A DNA stretch of 64,000 nucleotides from Cucumis sativus (Eukaryota > Streptophyta > Magnoliopsida > Cucurbitales > Cucurbitaceae), in assembly GCF_000004075.3 (NCBI RefSeq), contig NC_026658.2, positions 26,276,075-26,340,074 of the forward strand, given 5' to 3'. Positions 62,237 through 64,000 of this stretch are shown here, piece after piece. The notes beneath the pieces were generated by a model. The model was not told where the DNA came from. It did not search any database and saw nothing but the letters and a program-made list of their open reading frames with translations. The translations under genes and the position numbers were made by a program. Position 1 is the stretch's first letter; every line of letters begins with the position of its first letter.

Positions 62237-64000
62237 TCGGGTAAGCTTATTTATTGGTGCTCAAATCTTTCTATCTTAAATTCGTAGTTATTATTGACCT
62301 GTTCATGTTCATCCAATTATTAAACCTGCTACATTTTCCCTTAAACTGGCCGGTCATTTACACCGTCGAAAACTGTTCCGAGGACGCACGAATGATTTGG
62401 TGACGTCAATGCCAAGTTAGACTACTCAGTTTTTTAGAATAATTGCATACACGTTGAATTAAGATCTGTCTAGTACATATAGGACTTCGAGCTGCATGGT
62501 AGTATCAGTTATGTTCAAAGTGAGTAGATCGTGACCCAGAAAACGATTGTTAAAGAAGATCGTAGAAACCAACGAGTCCCTGGTTAAACAACTTATTGGA
62601 ATCATTTTGAACTTGCTTCAGGTATGCACATAATATCCTTAAGCTCGAAGTTCGTTAAAACGCACAAACTAAAGGCTGTTCTAGGCAACACAATTGAGAC
62701 ATAATCAACTGGTTTCATTGTCATGGAAACTTGGTCTGTTGGAACAGTGTAAATAGTAACCGCAGAGGCAATTATCCAGTAACTGTTTAAATTAGGCTAT
62801 GATTTTGTAGCATACAGTAACAAGTACTTGAAACATGAATTTGGGCACTGGAACCACCATTCTTTACCAACTAGATGACAGTTAAACTTTCTTTTGAACA
62901 AGATACAAAATGTGACAATCAAACTCAGCGATTCATTGCTGGTAAGTGCTTGCATTAAGAGACTGGATGCCTTTCATGTAGCTGCTTTGGCCGGAAGGTA
63001 CGTATTCCATCACAGCCTCCTCAATCTCCACCTCATTCTACCCAGGCCTCCACGGTCGCATTCAGATCTGTTCAGTGCTCATATTTGTATCATTCTCTTC
63101 ACTCACCTTTCTCACTCTCCTGCAAATATGCTAAATCTGTGGTTAACTGCTGCCACCATTGAACTTGTTATGCCACCTGAGAGGGTTCTGATTCATCTAG
63201 AAAGTTTCCTCCCAAAGTTTTGAAAAAATCAGTATAGTATGAGCTTTTTTTGCTGTGTTATTATAGATGCCCTTCCACTGGACTTCTGTAGAGGAATGAA
63301 AGTCTAAACTTCATAAGGGCTCTTGATTTAGATGATTGTTCTGCAAACAAGCAGTCGTTTGTAAAGCGTTGAAGGTTGATACTATTTGACTATTTAACTA
63401 CTTGATTATATCTTATATTCCGAATACTTTTGTGAAACAGAAAACTTCATACATAGGATGATGGTTTTAAGGATGGAAGGCTTTGACCATGTTAACAATG
63501 ACATCCTACCTAGTTTTCTTGACACCCAGATGCTTTAAGGTCAGGTAGGTTGTCCCATGAGACTATTCTATGTGTACGGTAGCTAACCTAGACACTCACA
63601 AATATCACATAAAGAAAAGAATAAAAGGATGGAAGGCTGCAGACCATCTCTCTATACTGCTATCTAGTTTATGTTTGGTTGAAAAGATCCATTTACATTC
63701 AACTACGTGTTTACCTCGGGGAAAAATTGTAAGTACTTATGTTCCATTTTTCTCAAGGGCCTGTAACTTCTACAGAGCAGGCTAGCAGCTACTTTCCATT
63801 CAGGATTCTGTAATCCGTCCTAAACAGTGTTTGGAGGTACCCGATCTATCGATGTCACAAATGCTCTAAAAAGTAGCGACAGATTAGTATAAGACAAGTG
63901 GTCTTGAATAGGACGTTGAGTACATGAGCGAACACCTTTTCTTATAGCGATAGGTCTGTCCATATCTTCTTTTGATGTCTTGTATACTATTTTAGAGACA
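62237..64000. other. 3' flank, no confident gene
   Basis: The open frames here (for example 62894-63223 on the plus strand) show no domain. The stretch is less AT-rich than the other spacers and could hold 3' UTR, alternative 3' exons of the plastid-protein gene, or an old repeat. I see nothing I can name. Confidence 0.4.

Noticed and set aside
62894-63223. 109-aa plus-strand frame downstream of the plastid-protein gene
   Set aside because: Composition and lack of any domain point to a chance frame. A third exon of the upstream gene could not be placed with confidence here.

Overview
This is a plant nuclear window from a eudicot. Genes are split by GT-AG introns in AT-rich intergenic DNA, and every recognised protein is a flowering-plant family member. 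Protein style and a cluster of foldback elements carrying the CTATCACTGATAGA-type core suggest a cucurbit, probably Cucumis. That assignment is inference and the sequence alone does not prove it.

Layout, left to right. A CUC3-like NAC boundary transcription factor (minus, 1.5-3.8 kb) is followed by 5 kb of non-coding DNA with microsatellites. Next come an XCP2-type papain protease (plus, 8.8-10.1 kb), a PHT1 phosphate/proton symporter (minus, 12.6-14.6 kb) with a P1BS box upstream, and a small HMA-fold protein without its metal-binding cysteines (plus, 15.8-16.3 kb). Then an SDR42E/3-beta-HSD-like membrane reductase (plus, 17.2-19.5 kb), an AT-hook AHL protein (minus, 20.0-22.5 kb), the mitotic kinase CDKB2 (plus, 25.2-27.0 kb) and a PIN-LIKES carrier (minus, 27.7-29.9 kb). 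After a 4.6 kb gene-free stretch come a cinnamoyl-CoA-reductase-like enzyme (plus, 34.5-36.5 kb), the SWI/SNF subunit SWI3B (plus, 37.7-42.1 kb), the 19-exon alpha subunit of PPi-dependent phosphofructokinase (minus, 42.6-47.3 kb), the ER-stress factor bZIP60 (minus, 48.6-51.9 kb), U2AF35 (minus, 54.4-55.2 kb), the spindle-checkpoint protein BUBR1/MAD3 (minus, 56.3-59.0 kb), a cluster of MITE-like foldback elements (59.3-60.1 kb) and a small plastid-type protein gene (plus, 61.8-62.2 kb).

The genes are independent housekeeping, developmental and stress genes, not a pathway cluster. Their order is still informative. From my recollection of Arabidopsis locus numbers, most neighbours match two Arabidopsis regions (around At1g20850-20950 and its duplicate At1g76420-76550, and At2g33560-33630) interleaved here in one segment, as expected if both descend from one ancestral block by duplication and loss.

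The most striking observation is in bZIP60. The two IRE1-type hairpins, each with a CTGCTG loop, define a 23-nt excision exactly as in known plant bZIP60 mRNAs, but here they lie on different exons, so a normal 1.7 kb intron sits inside the IRE1 intron. Removing the 23 nt swaps a transmembrane tail for a basic, NLS-like tail read in another frame. Other points are a GC-AG intron in CDKB2, a 6-nt first coding exon in the HMA gene, and regulatory boxes that fit the known biology of PHT1, CDKB2 and bZIP60. Exon limits were set by hand from splice consensus and reading-phase bookkeeping. In every multi-exon model the phases close on an open frame.
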